Part shown: positions 7,180 to 13,930 of the stretch, piece after piece | Numbering within the stretch: the stretch's first letter is position 1 | Layout: each line of letters begins with the position of its first letter | Assembly (NCBI GenBank): GCA_963169325.1 | Contig: CAUJEY010000297.1 | Location: 1-39,922 of the forward strand | Source: Bacteroidota bacterium | GTDB lineage: Bacteria > Bacteroidota > Bacteroidia > Chitinophagales > Saprospiraceae | Direction: 5' to 3' | Length of the DNA: 39,922 bases | The notes under the pieces: generated by a model | Told to the model about the DNA's origin: nothing | Databases searched by the model: none | What the model saw: the letters and a program-made list of their open reading frames with translations, nothing else | Made by a program: the position numbers and the translations under genes

Positions 7180-9815
7180 TACAAATACCCTTTCACCGCC
7201 TCCACCGCTTCTTTCAACTGCGATGTGTCGCTGCCGCCGGCCGTGGCAAAAAACGGCTGTCCGCCGCCGCCGCCTTTCAGGAACTTTTGGGCCAGTTCGC
7301 GCACGATGGTGCCGGCGTTGAGGCCGCGTTCTTTCACGAGGCCGTCGCTGATCTTCACGGTCAGCATGGGCTTGTCGGCGCTCACGGAGCCGAAGGCAAT
7401 AACGGCCGGGGCCAGTTCGCGTTCGAGTTCGAAGGCCAGGGTTTTGATGGCGTTGGCGTCGTTGAGCGGCAGCACGGTGGCGAGGAAAGATATCCCGTTC
7501 ACCATTTCCGCTTTGTCGCGCAGGCCGTCGCGCAGGCCGCCGGCTTGCTCCTGCACCAGGCGTTCGATTTCTTTTTGCAGGCGTTTGTTTTCCTCCTGCA
7601 GGTCGTTCACGGCTTTAGCCAGTTCTTTGGATTTTAGCAGCGATTTGATGGCCGCCACCTCGCGCTCCATACCGGAAACATAAGCTTCGGCGGCGGCGGC
7701 GGTGATCGCTTCTATACGTCGCACGCCGGCCGCTACGGCCGATTCGGCGGTGATTTTGAAGTAGCCGATTTTGCCGGTTTGACTCACGTGGCAGCCCCCG
7801 CAGAGTTCGCGGGAGTACGCGGGATCGAAGGTGATCATGCGCACGCTTTCGCCGTATTTTTCCCCGAACAACATCATCGCGCCGGATTTTTTGGCTTCCT
7901 CGATAGGCAGGTTACGGGCTTCTTCGAGGGCGATGTTTTCGCGGATTTTTTCGTTGACGATTTGTTCGATTTCAGCCAGTTCTTCGTCGGTCACTTTCTG
8001 GAAATGGGCGAAGTCGAAACGCAAGGTCTGGTCGTCGAGGTATGAGCCTTTTTGCTGTACGTGATGGCCCAATACTTTGCGCAACGCGGCGTGCAGCAGG
8101 TGGGTGGCCGAGTGGTTATTTTCGGTGAGCCGGCGTTTGCGGGCGTCCACCTGGCTATGCACGGTGGGGTCCTGCAAGTATTGCGGCAGTTTTTCCACAA
8201 TGTGGATGACGAGGTCGTTTTCTTTTTTAGTGTCGAGAACGCGGATTTTTTCGCCGCTGAATTCCAGCCAGCCGGTGTCGCCTACCTGGCCGCCGCCTTC
8301 GGGATAGAAGGGCGTGCGATTGAGTACGAGGTGGTATTGCGGCTGCCCTTTGAGCATGACCGTGCGGTGTTTCACCACGTGACTGTCGCGCAGTTCGAGT
8401 TGGTCGTAACCGAGAAATTGCACGTTGGCTTCGTCACGGAGCACGATCCAGTCGCCGACTTCTTTGGCAGCGTCTTTGCGGGAGCGTGTTTTTTGTTCCT
8501 CCAGGGCTTTTATAAAACCGTCATGGTCCACCGCCCAGCCCTTTTCCCGGGCGATCAGGTGGGTGAGGTCGATGGGGAAGCCGAAGGTGTCGTAGAGTTC
8601 GAAAGCTTGCTCGCCGCTGATGGTGTTGTTTTCGATTTCGATACCTTCGATACGTTTCAGACCGCTTTCCAGGGTGCGCAGGAAAGCTTTTTCTTCTTCC
8701 AAGATCACTTTTACCACAAAGTCGATCTGCGCTTTCAACTCCGGAAACACGTCGTCGAATTCCTCGGCGAGAATGGGCGCCATGCGGTACATCACAGGTT
8801 CCTTCAGGTTGAGGAAAGAATAGTAATAGCGCACCGCGCGGCGCAGGATACGGCGGATGACATAGCCTGCGCCCGTATTGGAGGGCAGTTCGCCGTCGGC
8901 GATGGTGAAGCACACGGCGCGCAGGTGGTCGGCCACCACGCGCATAGCGACGTCGGTTTTTTTCCAGTTTTCCTGAATTTCCGGGTAGGTACCTTCGTAT
9001 TTTATGTCCGAATAATTTTCCAGGAAGTTGATCAGCGGACGCCACAGGTCGGTGTCGTAGTTGGAGGCGGCGCCCTGTACGGCGCGGCAAAGGCGTTCGA
9101 AGCCCATGCCGGTGTCCACACTTTTGGCGGGCAGCTCTTCCAGCGAGCCGTCGGCGCGGCGGTTGAATTGCATAAACACGTTGTTCCATACTTCGATCAC
9201 GTTGGGATCGTCGTTGTTCACCAGGTCGCGGCCGTCTTTTTTGGCGCGTTCGGCGTCGGAGCGCAGGTCTACGTGGATTTCGGAGCAGGGGCCGCAGGGG
9301 CCCTGGTCGCCCATTTCCCAGAAATTTTCTTTTTTGCCGAACGGCAAAATCCGGTCTTCGGACACGAACTGTTTCCAGGTATCGAAGGCCTCCTGATCGA
9401 AGGGCAGTTTTTCCTTTTCGTCGCCCGCAAACACCGACACGTACAGCCGGTCTTTCGGTATTTTATACACCTCGGTGAGCAGTTCCCAGGACCAGGCGAG
9501 CGCATCTTTTTTGAAATAATCGCCGAATGACCAGTTTCCCAGCATCTCGAACATGGTGTGGTGGTAGCCGTCGCGGCCTACGTCTTCCAGGTCGTTGTGT
9601 TTGCCGGTCACGCGCAGGCATTTTTGGGTGTCGGCCACACGTTTGGCGGGCGGTGTTTGGTTGCCCAGGAAATAGTCCTTGAGCGGCGCCATGCCGGAGT
9701 TGATGAACATAAGCGTGGGGTCGCTCTTGGCCACGATAGGAGCCGAGGGTATGATTTTATGCCCTTTGGAAGCGAAGAAGTCGAGGAATTGGCGGCGGAT
9801 GTCGCGGGATGTCAT
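7179..9815 (-). CDS. alaS: Alanine-tRNA ligase
   Basis: This 878-residue protein charges tRNA-Ala in the cytoplasm. The class II catalytic domain is N-terminal (MTSRDIRRQFLDFFASKGH, then a region with FEMLGNWSFGDYFKK). The editing domain carries HSATHLLH (HxxxH, around residue 565) and the second zinc-site motif CGGCH. The C-Ala domain at the end includes GGGGGQPFFATAGG. Length and domain order match the family and no break is seen. The start is the ATG at 9813-9815. The last 22 codons exist as a second, diverged copy at 6725-6793, which suggests past recombination at this 3' end. A -7 box lies upstream at 9887-9894. Confidence 0.97.
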   Translation of the reverse strand: MTSRDIRRQFLDFFASKGHKIIPSAPIVAKSDPTLMFINSGMAPLKDYFLGNQTPPAKRVADTQKCLRVTGKHNDLEDVGRDGYHHTMFEMLGNWSFGDYFKKDALAWSWELLTEVYKIPKDRLYVSVFAGDEKEKLPFDQEAFDTWKQFVSEDRILPFGKKENFWEMGDQGPCGPCSEIHVDLRSDAERAKKDGRDLVNNDDPNVIEVWNNVFMQFNRRADGSLEELPAKSVDTGMGFERLCRAVQGAASNYDTDLWRPLINFLENYSDIKYEGTYPEIQENWKKTDVAMRVVADHLRAVCFTIADGELPSNTGAGYVIRRILRRAVRYYYSFLNLKEPVMYRMAPILAEEFDDVFPELKAQIDFVVKVILEEEKAFLRTLESGLKRIEGIEIENNTISGEQAFELYDTFGFPIDLTHLIAREKGWAVDHDGFIKALEEQKTRSRKDAAKEVGDWIVLRDEANVQFLGYDQLELRDSHVVKHRTVMLKGQPQYHLVLNRTPFYPEGGGQVGDTGWLEFSGEKIRVLDTKKENDLVIHIVEKLPQYLQDPTVHSQVDARKRRLTENNHSATHLLHAALRKVLGHHVQQKGSYLDDQTLRFDFAHFQKVTDEELAEIEQIVNEKIRENIALEEARNLPIEEAKKSGAMMLFGEKYGESVRMITFDPAYSRELCGGCHVSQTGKIGYFKITAESAVAAGVRRIEAITAAAAEAYVSGMEREVAAIKSLLKSKELAKAVNDLQEENKRLQKEIERLVQEQAGGLRDGLRDKAEMVNGISFLATVLPLNDANAIKTLAFELERELAPAVIAFGSVSADKPMLTVKISDGLVKERGLNAGTIVRELAQKFLKGGGGGQPFFATAGGSDTSQLKEAVEAVKGYL

Positions 9816-9834
9816 GTGCTGGATGCTGGTTGCC

Positions 9835-9871
9835 GGTTATTCGTTGATTGGTTATTCGTTGATTGGTTATT
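9835..9871. repeat. Short tandem repeat in the alaS leader
   Basis: The 15-bp unit GGTTATTCGTTGATT occurs twice in tandem plus a 7-bp partial copy, within the untranslated leader between the alaS -7 box and its start codon. Its function is unknown. Slippage could vary leader length between strains. Confidence 0.85.
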
Positions 9872-9886
9872 TTAAGAAAAGCGGCG

Positions 9887-9894
9887 CAAATGTA
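9887..9894 (-). promoter_or_regulatory. -7 box of alaS
   Basis: The minus strand reads TACATTTG, an exact TAnnTTTG match, about 72 bp upstream of the alaS ATG. No good -33 TTTG lies at the ideal spacing. Confidence 0.55.
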
Positions 9895-9917
9895 GTGGGT
9901 TTTGAGTTAAACCTCAC

Positions 9918-10029
9918 ACTACCGGACATTTTTAAACACATAGGCACATAGAGCACATAGTTTTTAAAGTATTGAAAATCATTAAACTATGTGTTCTATG
10001 TGCCGATGTGTTTAAAAATGTCCGGTAGT
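9918..10029. repeat. Long palindrome with 46-bp arms between the Uma2 gene and alaS
   Basis: The arms at 9918-9963 and 9984-10029 are inverted repeats with two mismatches (one at 9942/10005, one at 9953/9994) and a 20-nt AT-rich loop. The outer part contains ACTACCGGACATTTTTAAAC and the inner part contains CACATAG motifs. It has no coding content. It resembles the mobile palindromic elements scattered in Bacteroidota intergenic regions. It may terminate transcription of the Uma2 gene before alaS. The rest of the 285-bp gap holds only the alaS promoter and the tandem repeat. Confidence 0.85.
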
Positions 10030-10100
10030 ATGGTTAAACCTACTTAATACTACTTTGCCACGTTAAATTAGATGTCTCCTTTCAGTCGACATGACACTTT

Positions 10101-10664
10101 TTAAACAAAAATATCTGCGACTTCCAATTCGAATCCTTCGAGCACAGACGAGTAAATTTTGCCGCTTTCCGCAGCAAAAGCAAAAACTTGATAGCGGCTG
10201 TCCAACAAATGATATACTTCTACCGAACGATTATTCGGATCCACGATCCAAAATTCTGCCACGCCGAACTGCTCATACAGGTCTTTTTTTTCGATACGGT
10301 CTCTTTTGATCGAGCCGCTGGAAATGATCTCTACTAAGAGATCGGGGGCGCCCATGATGACTTGTTCCTGTTCATGGATAATATGCCTGCGTTCGTGGTG
10401 AATAAATATGATATCAGGTTGTGGTGCATTGAAATCGTCCAGGGCGACATCTAACGGCGCAAAGAACAGCTCGCCGGCCGGGTTTTCGTCGAGATATTTT
10501 TCAAATGCTTTGACTACCCGTCGGGCAATCCGCTGATGTTGAACGGTTGGGGAGGCTTTTCTCACGATTTCACCGTTTAGGAGTTCGTATTGGAAGTTAT
10601 CGGCATTTTCGAAGTCCAGCGCGCGGTATTCCGCGAAAGTCATTTTCTTCGTCAGTACGGTCAT
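10101..10664 (-). CDS. Uma2 family (DUF820) putative PD-(D/E)XK nuclease
   Basis: This 187-residue protein has the Uma2 pattern: an N-terminal MTFAEYRAL and YELLNGEIV, then PQPDIIFI (Asp84), PDLLVEIIS (Glu112), KRDRIEKKDLYEQFGVAEFW and IVDPNNRSVEVY. The acidic residues and the following lysine-rich helix suggest a restriction-endonuclease fold. The biological role of Uma2 proteins is not established, and they are abundant in cyanobacteria and Bacteroidota. The gene lies 52 bp downstream of radA on the same strand, so it could be co-transcribed. Length is standard and the start is an ATG at 10662-10664. Confidence 0.85.
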   Translation of the reverse strand: MTVLTKKMTFAEYRALDFENADNFQYELLNGEIVRKASPTVQHQRIARRVVKAFEKYLDENPAGELFFAPLDVALDDFNAPQPDIIFIHHERRHIIHEQEQVIMGAPDLLVEIISSGSIKRDRIEKKDLYEQFGVAEFWIVDPNNRSVEVYHLLDSRYQVFAFAAESGKIYSSVLEGFELEVADIFV

Positions 10665-10716
10665 GGTCGAGAAATTTTACGCAAGGTAAATTTTTTCCGT
10701 TTGATGCACAATGGTC

Positions 10717-12093
10717 TCACACAAACAACGCCCCCTTCAACTCTTCCACTTTCCCCAGCGTCATCACCCGGATACCAAACTTCTTCGTATCCAGTCCTTT
10801 AGCGTTGTATTTGGAAATATACATTTCTTTAAAACCCAGCCGGTCGGCCTCGGCGATACGTTGTTCGATGCGGCTCACGGCGCGTATTTCACCGCTCAGG
10901 CCCACCTCTCCGGCGAAACACACATTGGAGGGTATACTGACATCGAGCAGGGAGGAAATGAGCGATGCCACGATGGCCAGGTCGATGGCGGGGTCTTCGA
11001 CGCGGATGCCCCCGGCCAGGTTGAGAAATACGTCGTTCATGCTGAAGTAGTAGCCGCAGCGTTTTTCCAGCACGGCCAGCAGCATTTGCAGGCGGCGCAT
11101 ATCGAACCCCGTGGCAGAGCGCTGTGGCGTGCCGTACACGGATTTGCTGACCAGCGCCTGTGTCTCGATCAGCATGGGGCGCATACCTTCCATGGTGCCG
11201 GCCACGGCGCAACCGCTGAGTTCTTCATCTTTTTGGCTGAGCAGCAGTTCGGAAGGGTTGCTCACTTCGCGCAGCCCCTCCGCGCGCATCTCGTAGATGC
11301 CCATCTCGTCAGTGCTGCCAAAACGGTTTTTCAGCGTGCGCAGGATACGATAGGTATTGTGCCGGTCGCCTTCGAACTGGAGCACGCAGTCGACGATGTG
11401 TTCGAGCAGTTTGGGGCCGGCGATATCGCCTTCCTTGTTGATATGGCCGATGAGAAACACGGGGATGTTGGTCTCTTTGGCGAAACGCAGCAGTTCGGCG
11501 GCACATTCGCGCACCTGCGATACGCCGCCGGGCGCGCTGTCGAGGTGGGGGCTGTTCATGGTCTGAATAGAATCCACGATCAGCAACTGCGGCTGTATAT
11601 CCTGGGCTTGTTGCAGGATTTTGCTGGTGTTCGTCTCCGTGAGAATATAACAATCCGCGCGGCCTTCGGGCAGGCGGTCGGCGCGCATTTTGATCTGTTC
11701 CTCGCTCTCTTCACCGCTGACGTACAGTACTTTGGCCGGTAATTGTACGGCTACCTGTAGCAACAGGGTACTTTTTCCAATGCCCGGCTGGCCGCCGATC
11801 AGTACCAGCGAGCCCGGTACGATACCCCCGCCCAACACGCGGTTCAGTTCGCCGTCGGGTGTGCTCATGCGGGGCGTGGCGCCGGTTTGGATGTTGGTGA
11901 GCGGCACCGCTTTCACGGATTCGCCCTTTCCATTGCCTGCCCACGACCGGCGTTTTTCTTCCGCGACGGTTTCTTTCTGGATCACTTCTTCCTGATAGGT
12001 GTTCCATTCGCCGCAGTGCGGGCATTTGCCGAGCCATTTGGGGGCGGAAGCGCCACAGGAGGAGCAGAAGAAGATTACTTTTGATTTTGCCAT
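10717..12093 (-). CDS. radA: DNA repair protein RadA
   Basis: This 458-residue RecA-like ATPase promotes branch migration during recombinational repair. The N-terminal zinc finger has Cys10, Cys13, Cys24 and Cys27. Walker A is GQPGIGKST (101-109), Walker B is around LLIVDSI (170-176), and the RadA-specific KNRFG motif is at 255-259. The C-terminal Lon-protease-like domain closes the protein. Length and order match the family. The start is the ATG at 12091-12093. It is divergent from the orphan antitoxin at 12195. Confidence 0.97.
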   Translation of the reverse strand: MAKSKVIFFCSSCGASAPKWLGKCPHCGEWNTYQEEVIQKETVAEEKRRSWAGNGKGESVKAVPLTNIQTGATPRMSTPDGELNRVLGGGIVPGSLVLIGGQPGIGKSTLLLQVAVQLPAKVLYVSGEESEEQIKMRADRLPEGRADCYILTETNTSKILQQAQDIQPQLLIVDSIQTMNSPHLDSAPGGVSQVRECAAELLRFAKETNIPVFLIGHINKEGDIAGPKLLEHIVDCVLQFEGDRHNTYRILRTLKNRFGSTDEMGIYEMRAEGLREVSNPSELLLSQKDEELSGCAVAGTMEGMRPMLIETQALVSKSVYGTPQRSATGFDMRRLQMLLAVLEKRCGYYFSMNDVFLNLAGGIRVEDPAIDLAIVASLISSLLDVSIPSNVCFAGEVGLSGEIRAVSRIEQRIAEADRLGFKEMYISKYNAKGLDTKKFGIRVMTLGKVEELKGALFV

Positions 12094-12169
12094 AGAGGGA
12101 AATATATTTTTTCAGGTTCAAAGGTCAGGCATTTGGGGGTTACGCTTCGTTTTTGGGAAAAAATGTACA

Positions 12170-12177
12170 TATCTTTG
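12170..12177 (+). promoter_or_regulatory. -7 box for the antitoxin gene at 12195
   Basis: TATCTTTG fits TAnnTTTG, 17 bp before the ATG. The preceding TTTTGGGAAAAAATG and the following GTTTCAAATA parallel the promoter of the antitoxin at 4818. The two promoters appear to share ancestry. Confidence 0.6.
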
Positions 12178-12194
12178 TTTCAAATATCGACGAT

Positions 12195-12428
12195 ATGTCA
12201 GCCTCCTTGAACAATGCGCAATTGGAAATTCTTAAACTCTTTGCTGCCGACTTGTCCGAAGCAGAATTGCAGGATTTGCGCCGGTTGTTGATAGAATTTC
12301 GCTATCGCCGCTTGCAACAAGCGGTTGACAAGCTTAATCCTTCTAAAGAACAAATTGAAGATTGGGGTAAAGGCCACGATCGTACGCCTTACGGTTCGCA
12401 AAATCCTAAAAACCAAACGGCTTCGTGA
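12195..12428 (+). CDS. Putative antitoxin of a PIN toxin module, toxin truncated
   Basis: This 77-residue helical protein (LNNAQLEILKLFAADLSEAEL, then a basic FRYRRLQQAVDKL stretch) looks like the small proteins that precede COG1569 PIN toxins in Bacteroidota. The ATG at 12195 sits just after the -7 box, and an upstream extension would overlap the promoter. Its TGA overlaps a GTG start (GTGA, 12425-12428) of a PIN gene that is cut short. No named family can be given with certainty; the antitoxin role rests on position and size. Confidence 0.65.
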   Translation: MSASLNNAQLEILKLFAADLSEAELQDLRRLLIEFRYRRLQQAVDKLNPSKEQIEDWGKGHDRTPYGSQNPKNQTAS

Positions 12429-12535
12429 AGGTCGTTCTCGACACTAACGTACTATTATCTGCCCTTCCCCATACCTCCAGCAGCCATCCAATCTTTTTGG
12501 CGCTTGTCCAAGGTGCCTACGACTTCTGTCACTAA
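12425..12535 (+). pseudogene. Truncated COG1569-type PIN toxin
   Basis: From a GTG at 12425 the frame reads VKVVLDTNVLLSALP and continues 36 codons to a TAA at 12533-12535. VVLDTNVLLSAL is the classic PIN N-terminus with the first catalytic aspartate. A full toxin is about 130-140 residues, so three quarters are missing, including the later acidic residues. The break lies where a truncated DUF1016 gene ends on the other strand, so one deletion probably removed the ends of both. Confidence 0.75.
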
Positions 12536-12539
12536 ACCT

Positions 12540-12864
12540 CCCCCACGGAATTTGTCTTACAACTTGTTGGACTTTTTCATCTGCATCACGGTAAAACAGG
12601 TAAAACTTCCGGATATAAAACAGATTACTGCGTGAAAACCCACCCATATCCGGAAACTCCATTTTCAAATCGACAGCCAGGCGCTCCACCACCGCGCTGC
12701 CCCAGCCTTTCGTCTCCTCTTCCCGGACGATCATTTTACCGATTTCCCAATACAGTTCGATCAGGCCCTGGTTAACCGCCAACGCCGCTTTTAAGTACCT
12801 GGACCGAATTAATTTGCCGGAGCAGGGCCATATATTCATCATCGAGTGGCAACAGGTTTTTCAT
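12540..12864 (-). pseudogene. DUF1016 (YhcG-like) N-terminal fragment, frameshifted and truncated
   Basis: An ATG at 12862-12864 opens MKNLLPLDDEYMALLRQIN. After a one-base frameshift near 12806-12811 the sequence continues RSRYLKAALAVNQG, LIELYWEIGKMI, GFSRSNLFYIRKFY and VVRQIPWG. This is the DUF1016 N-terminal domain. It stops near 12540, right after the QIPWG motif, so the C-terminal PD-(D/E)XK nuclease domain is absent. An open frame from 12842 exists but would miss the natural start and end in unrelated sequence. Relatives are linked to defence and nuclease functions. Confidence 0.75.
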
Positions 12865-12892
12865 TTGTTATGTTTTTAGATTTCAAGAGGCT

Positions 12893-12900
12893 CAAAAATA
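12893..12900 (-). promoter_or_regulatory. -7 box of the DUF1016 remnant
   Basis: The minus strand reads TATTTTTG (TAnnTTTG), 28 bp upstream of the remnant's ATG. It may still be transcribed although the gene is broken. The AT-rich stretch 12870-12958 also has to hold the divergent promoter of the DinB gene, for which no clear match is seen. Confidence 0.45.
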
Positions 12901-12958
12901 AAAACAATTAGTATTTTTATTGAAATTTGTTTTAAAATATTTGTTTTAAATATTCGCT

Positions 12959-13477
12959 ATGAAACAAATTCGCTGGTTCGACCGCCATTTCGACTTTGAT
13001 TTTACCCAAAACATTTTCCCTTCCATCGTGGAACGCCTCAGCGGCACCCCGGTCCGTTTGGAAGAAAAACTGGCCGCTATTCCGGAAGATTTGATGCGCC
13101 TCCGGCCAAACGAAACCTGGAGCATTCTGGAAAATATCGGCCATCTGACCGACCTGGAACCACTATGGCAGGGGCGGCTGACCGATTTCCTTTCCGGGAC
13201 CGCTATCCTGCGGCCTGCCGACCTGAGTAATACCAAAACCGATGAGGCCAACCACAACGCCTTCACCCCACAAGTGTTGCTGGCCGGATTCCGGGCTGCC
13301 CGTACCCGCACGATCCGGATGCTGGAACCGCTGACCGAAGAAGATATTTACCGCACTGCCCTGCACCCGCGCCTGCAACAGCCCATGCGACTGATGGATT
13401 CCTTTCTTTTCGTTGCCGAACACGATGATCATCATCTGGCCCGGATAACAGAGATTGTTCGGAACCTGAAAAAATAA
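12959..13477 (+). CDS. DinB-like (DinB_2) four-helix protein
   Basis: This 172-residue cytoplasmic protein has the DinB/YfiT-like metal-binding pattern, with His62 in ENIGHLTD and a C-terminal EHDDHHL cluster (His155, His158, His159). Members bind a divalent metal with three histidines, and some act as thiol transferases. The specific reaction here is not known. It starts at an ATG within a very AT-rich leader and appears to be a single-gene unit. Confidence 0.82.
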   Translation: MKQIRWFDRHFDFDFTQNIFPSIVERLSGTPVRLEEKLAAIPEDLMRLRPNETWSILENIGHLTDLEPLWQGRLTDFLSGTAILRPADLSNTKTDEANHNAFTPQVLLAGFRAARTRTIRMLEPLTEEDIYRTALHPRLQQPMRLMDSFLFVAEHDDHHLARITEIVRNLKK

Positions 13478-13930
13478 GCAGGTAGTTGCCGGATATTTTC
13501 AGGCTGTTCAGAATTATATTCTAAATGCGACTTTTTTCTTTCTTTCGATAGAATTGTCTTCTGTTGAGGGTTAAAATTATTTTTAAACTAAAAATAAGCG
13601 TTTTCGCTGAATTTACCCATAACTTTGCGTCGAAAATAGTCATATCGGTTTAAATATTAATAATAACCAGAACCAAAATCGCTTTTTTCGCAAAAAAACC
13701 TTTTATTTGGTATTGTTTTCGCCGAAAATGATTTTTGTACAAATTCCGAATTTTGTTCTTCAAACGCTTGCCCCGGTTCAATTCCCAATACCATTGATTT
13801 TTCGTAACACTACCCCAAAACCTTCCAACCAGCAACCCTCAAACCCTCAAACCAGTAACCCTCAAACCCTCCAACCAAAAACTCTCAAACCTTCCAACCA
13901 TTTTACAAATAACTAACTAACGCGACACAC
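13478..13930 (+). promoter_or_regulatory. Long leader region of glnN with -7 box and CA-rich repeat
   Basis: This 453-bp stretch has no gene. TAACTTTG at 13620-13627 is an exact TAnnTTTG box. Transcription from there would give a leader of about 300 nt. Within it, 13800-13906 is a degenerate repeat of AACCCTCAAACC and CTTCCAACC type units, with no G over long runs. The final bases before the ATG (13931) are ACTAACTAACGCGACACAC. No glutamine riboswitch or clear hairpin was recognised. Confidence 0.55.

Noticed and set aside
8052-9530. 492-codon open frame opposite alaS
   Set aside because: The alaS frame is fully conserved here. The opposite frame is Val/His/Phe/Gly-rich without recognisable motifs.
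12444-12842. Apparent intact 132-codon DUF1016-like gene
   Set aside because: The natural start lies at 12864 in another frame, and the last about 30 codons read through unrelated toxin sequence. It is treated as a pseudogene fragment.
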